7,473 nt of DNA from NCBI GenBank assembly GCA_013698495.1, contig JACCUV010000371.1:1-7473 (forward strand), read 5' to 3'. The notes beneath the pieces are model-generated. The model made no database searches, had not been told where the DNA came from, and saw only the letters and a list, made by a program, of their open reading frames with translations. The position numbers and the translations under genes are program-made. How positions within the stretch are numbered: position 1 is the stretch's first letter; every line of letters begins with the position of its first letter. This document shows positions 4,886 through 7,473 of the stretch, one piece after another. The DNA is from Chloroflexia bacterium. Its GTDB lineage: Bacteria; Chloroflexota; Chloroflexia; Thermomicrobiales; UBA6265.

Positions 4886-5884
4886 GTGAAAGTTCAATTC
4901 AGTCGCGCGTCGACCGTGTTGCTGGTCCTTTTTGCGGTAATTGCGATTGCCGGATCCGGGCGTGTGGCGGCTCAGGACGGAACACCTGGGGCCACGCCAG
5001 CCCTGACGGAGGGCGGTCTTGGAGGAGCGGTCACCTGGTTGCGGGCGCAGCAGGCCGACGATGGCGGATTCATTGGCTTCAGCGGAGAGAGCGATCCGGG
5101 AGTGACAATCGACGCGATCATCGCCCTCGCGGCGGCAAACGATGCGGGTGTGGACACGGGCGATGCGATCAACCGCGCTGTCGGGTATCTCGAATCGGGA
5201 GATGTCGCGCTCGTCTACATCCAGACTGGAGCCGGGCAGGCGGCCAAGCTGGTGCTCGGTCTGATCGCGGCGGATCGGGACCCGATGTCGTTCGCGACGG
5301 TCGATCCACTCTCGATTGTCCAGAACGGCATCGACGACGAAACGGGCATCTTTGGAGGCGGAATGTTCGACCACGCGCTGGCGGTGCTGGCGCTGACGGC
5401 TTCGGGAGACGACGTGCCAGGAGCGGCGATCGAGGCATTCGCCGCGACGCAGGCCGAGAATGGCGGATGGGCTTTCGACGCGTCAACCGCGCCGGAGGCA
5501 GTCGACAGCAACACCACGGCGCTCAGCATCCAGTCCCTCGTCGCTGTCGGGCATGGCGAGAGCGACCTGGTGGCGAACGGGTTGATGTATCTCGAATCGG
5601 TCTGGACCGAGGATGGCGCCGGATACAGCGATTTGCCGGATACGGCGCCAGACGCCAACTCCACCGCGCTGGCGATCCAGGCGTTCGCGGCGGCTGGCAT
5701 GGATATCGCCAATCGCCAACCGGCGCTGGCAATGTTCCAGAATTCGAGCGGGGCGTTCCACTACAGCGCGTCCGATCCCTCCGACAACCTGTTCGCGACG
5801 GTGCAGGCGATCCCGGCAATGGCGCTGGCGCCACCCGCCGAGATGGCCACTCCGGTGACGTTCCGTGATGAATTGGCGGCGTAG
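4886..5884 (+). CDS. secreted alpha/alpha-barrel protein of the prenyltransferase/squalene-oxidase-repeat (transcobalamin-like) fold
   Basis: A 332-residue exported protein, inferred to bind a corrinoid outside the cell. Residues 1-30 form a signal peptide (VLLVLFAVIAIAG core, likely cleavage near RVAA|QDG). The rest is a series of helical hairpins with QxxxGG turns: WLRAQQADDGGFIGF (51-65), FAATQAENGGWAF (185-197) and MFQNSSGAFHY (283-293). A repeated D-x-N-[ST]-T-A-L-x-I-Q motif occurs at 207-216 and 256-265. Squalene cyclases share the fold, but the Asp-rich catalytic motif is replaced by Asn/Ser/Thr, so a cyclase role is unlikely. The alpha domain of intrinsic factor and transcobalamin has the same fold. 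There is no Cys. GTG 4886 is chosen: GGAAGGA lies six bases upstream, the signal peptide begins there, and the in-frame upstream extension runs through the riboswitch. The end overlaps the next gene by 17 bases. Confidence 0.88.
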   Translation: MKVQFSRASTVLLVLFAVIAIAGSGRVAAQDGTPGATPALTEGGLGGAVTWLRAQQADDGGFIGFSGESDPGVTIDAIIALAAANDAGVDTGDAINRAVGYLESGDVALVYIQTGAGQAAKLVLGLIAADRDPMSFATVDPLSIVQNGIDDETGIFGGGMFDHALAVLALTASGDDVPGAAIEAFAATQAENGGWAFDASTAPEAVDSNTTALSIQSLVAVGHGESDLVANGLMYLESVWTEDGAGYSDLPDTAPDANSTALAIQAFAAAGMDIANRQPALAMFQNSSGAFHYSASDPSDNLFATVQAIPAMALAPPAEMATPVTFRDELAA

Positions 5885-6569
5885 GGCGGCAGGCTTCCTG
5901 CTGCTGGTTTGCGTCATTCTGTCTGCCGCGGCCCTGCGTTTCGAGCAGCGCGATGTGGTAGGCCAGGCCGCCGGAGAGATCAACGTCGCCGGGATCGCGA
6001 TCGACTATGGCGACGATCAGGTGACCTATGGGATCGTGCCGTTTGCGGAAGACTCGCTGAGCGGGATCGAGTTGCTCGAGCGCAGCGGTGTCGCGCTCCT
6101 GACGGTCGAGTTTGGCGGTCTCGGAACTGCGGTGTGCGTGATTGAGGAGACCGGATGCGACCTCGGCGCGTGCCGGGCGCGGCTCTGTCAAACTGGCGAT
6201 CCCGACTCTCCGTTTTGGCAATACCTTCAGCGCACCGGTGACGGCGCCTGGCAAACGGCGCCCCTCGGCCCGAGTTCGAGCACGGTTGAGGATGGGGATG
6301 TCGACGGCTGGTTCTGGACCGGTCAAGCTCCCGACGGCGAAGCGGTGACGCTGGAATCCATTGGCGAGCGTCTGGATATCGACCTCGATGTGCTGCGCTC
6401 GACCCCACCCCAGACACTGACGCCAACACTCGTCACGTTCGGGGTCTCCAGCAATGCCGACGGACTGCTTGGGCGGTCGGAGATCCTTGTCGGAGTTCTG
6501 GTGCTGGGCGCGGTGATCGCGGTGGGAGCAATGGCCGTGGTCAGATCGCGGCGAATGGCGCCAGGATGA
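5868..6569 (+). CDS. DUF4430-like (transcobalamin beta-domain-like) membrane-anchored protein
   Basis: A 233-residue protein, inferred to sit outside the membrane and help hold a corrinoid. It has an N-terminal signal or anchor helix (7-23), an extracellular domain of about 180 residues, and a C-terminal transmembrane helix (205-225) followed by Arg-rich RSRRM, giving an outside N-domain. The domain has the DUF4430 order: ISGIELLERSG-type start (SGIELLERSG 65-74), the G.AVC.I strand (GTAVCVIEETGC 86-97), an aromatic W-x-Y segment (FWQYLQ 116-121), GAWQTAPLGPSSSTVEDGD (126-144) and VDGWFW (145-150). Four Cys (90, 97, 102, 107) could form two disulfides. The family call is from memory of the pattern, not a profile search. 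ATG 5868 is used, with GTG 5865 possible; the start overlaps the barrel gene and the stop overlaps the next start (ATGA), implying coupled translation. Confidence 0.78.
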   Translation: MNWRRRAAGFLLLVCVILSAAALRFEQRDVVGQAAGEINVAGIAIDYGDDQVTYGIVPFAEDSLSGIELLERSGVALLTVEFGGLGTAVCVIEETGCDLGACRARLCQTGDPDSPFWQYLQRTGDGAWQTAPLGPSSSTVEDGDVDGWFWTGQAPDGEAVTLESIGERLDIDLDVLRSTPPQTLTPTLVTFGVSSNADGLLGRSEILVGVLVLGAVIAVGAMAVVRSRRMAPG

Positions 6570-7473
6570 CGACTGCGGCACTGGACTCACGATCCTGGTT
6601 GGCCTGGGGATTGGCGGCGATGACGCCTTTGCTGCTGGGACGCAACCCGTGGGTGCTGCTCGAAGTGTTGATTGTCGTCGTCGCGGTGCGGTTGGTGTGG
6701 TTGCCTCGAGCGAACCGCCAGGGCATGGGTTGGTTCCTGCGGATCGCGGCCGTGTTCATGGCAATCGGTGTGCTGTTCAACGTCCTCACCGTTCACGCCG
6801 GAGATCGTGTGTTCGGATCGCTGCCGGAGGCCTGGCCGATCATAGGCGGGGAGCTGACCTGGAATGCGTTGCTTTACGGCGTGTTGAGCGGAGTTGCACT
6901 GTTCACGCTGGTTTTGATCGGGATCACGGCTTCGTCGCATATCTCGTGGATCGAGCTGGTTCACGTCTTGCCGCCTCGTTTGGCCACGATCGCGGTGACC
7001 GGTTCGGTGGCGTGGGCGTTCCTGCCGCAGACGGCGGTCGCCTGGCGCCACATCCGCGAGGCGCAAACCATGCGCGGGCACACGTTTCGAGGAATCCGCG
7101 ACTTCATTCCAATCGTTGTGCCGCTCCTCGCCGGTGGACTCGAACGCTCCTTTGCGGTGTCCGAAGCGCTTGAATCGCGGGGATTTGGGGCGTCAGGGGC
7201 GCCGAGGTCGACCGACCACCCTATCCGGTCGGCGATCGCCGATCTCGGGTTGATTGTTGGTTTGATTGGGCTGGCGGCGGGCGCCTACTGCGTGGCTGTT
7301 GGCATGCTGAAGTGGGCAGTGGCAAGTTTCGGCGTAGGATTCCTGGCCCTGTTTGCGGCAAGCCGGCTGGCGCCGAGTCCCGGCATCGCGATCACCCGCT
7401 ACCGGACCGCGACCTGGCGCGTAGCTGACACGTTGGTGACGGCAAGCGCCGCCGTCGCGTTCGGCATTGTCGC
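6566..7473 (+). CDS. energy-coupling factor transporter transmembrane subunit EcfT (CbiQ family), partial
   Basis: EcfT is the membrane scaffold that couples the ECF ATPases to a substrate-binding S subunit in group-II vitamin and metal importers. The visible 302 residues start at ATG 6566, overlapping the previous stop by four bases, and the frame remains open at the window edge. Hydrophobic segments occur near 12-46, 58-77, 101-122, 141-160, 229-246 and 249-265. Both short coupling motifs that dock on the ATPase subunits are visible: EAQTMRG (165-171) and the stronger LERSFAVSEALESRGFG (192-208), which is the classic CbiQ/EcfT ALExRGF signature. The N-terminal RNPW also fits the family. Typical EcfT proteins are about 250-270 residues, so this one has a C-terminal extension with further hydrophobic sequence. 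Substrate specificity is not in this subunit; the riboswitch suggests cobalamin or a precursor. Confidence 0.92.
   Translation, partial: MTTAALDSRSWLAWGLAAMTPLLLGRNPWVLLEVLIVVVAVRLVWLPRANRQGMGWFLRIAAVFMAIGVLFNVLTVHAGDRVFGSLPEAWPIIGGELTWNALLYGVLSGVALFTLVLIGITASSHISWIELVHVLPPRLATIAVTGSVAWAFLPQTAVAWRHIREAQTMRGHTFRGIRDFIPIVVPLLAGGLERSFAVSEALESRGFGASGAPRSTDHPIRSAIADLGLIVGLIGLAAGAYCVAVGMLKWAVASFGVGFLALFAASRLAPSPGIAITRYRTATWRVADTLVTASAAVAFGIV

Noticed and set aside
4744..5868. 374-codon open frame on the + strand
   Set aside because: Gly/Arg-rich shadow in another frame of the barrel gene, starting inside the riboswitch platform.

Overview
The window looks like chromosomal DNA of a high-GC bacterium, most plausibly a monoderm Chloroflexota of the Thermomicrobia type. 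The reasons are frequent GTG starts, strong codon bias to G/C, the order rpsP-khpA-rimM, and a secreted protein whose mature end begins with a Gln-Asp-Gly-Thr-Pro, Ala/Thr/Pro-rich stretch of the kind I associate with that class. The assignment is an inference from style, not from a marker-gene search.

Layout. (1) Positions 2-103 hold the last 33 codons of a rightward gene. (2) Positions 104-951 are about 850 bases without a convincing gene; they carry a good sigma-70-type promoter (202-230), several short palindromes and a strong hairpin (905-935) just before rpsP. (3) Positions 952-2330 are a ribosome-biogenesis operon on the + strand: ribosomal protein S16 (rpsP), the KH-domain RNA chaperone KhpA and the 16S maturation factor RimM. 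KhpA and RimM both carry unusual N-terminal extensions. The usual followers trmD and rplS are not present; rimM instead overlaps tail to tail with the next gene. (4) Positions 2318-4412 on the - strand hold a likely three-gene unit, transcribed in the order TauE/SafE-type anion exporter, DUF1634 small membrane protein, purine-nucleoside phosphorylase/MTAN-superfamily nucleosidase.

(5) Positions about 4550-7473 on the + strand are the most interesting part. A cobalamin riboswitch with a textbook intrinsic terminator precedes three tightly packed genes: a secreted alpha/alpha-barrel protein of the terpenoid-cyclase/transcobalamin fold, a membrane-anchored DUF4430-like domain protein, and an EcfT (CbiQ-family) energy-coupling transporter subunit that runs off the window. 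In the animal B12 carriers intrinsic factor and transcobalamin, an alpha-barrel domain and a DUF4430-like beta domain are joined in one chain and clamp cobalamin between them. Here the same two kinds of module are made by two adjacent, overlapping genes, under B12 control and next to a vitamin-type ECF transporter. I infer a two-part extracellular corrinoid-capture device feeding an ECF importer. The ATPase and substrate-binding S subunits would be expected beyond the right edge.
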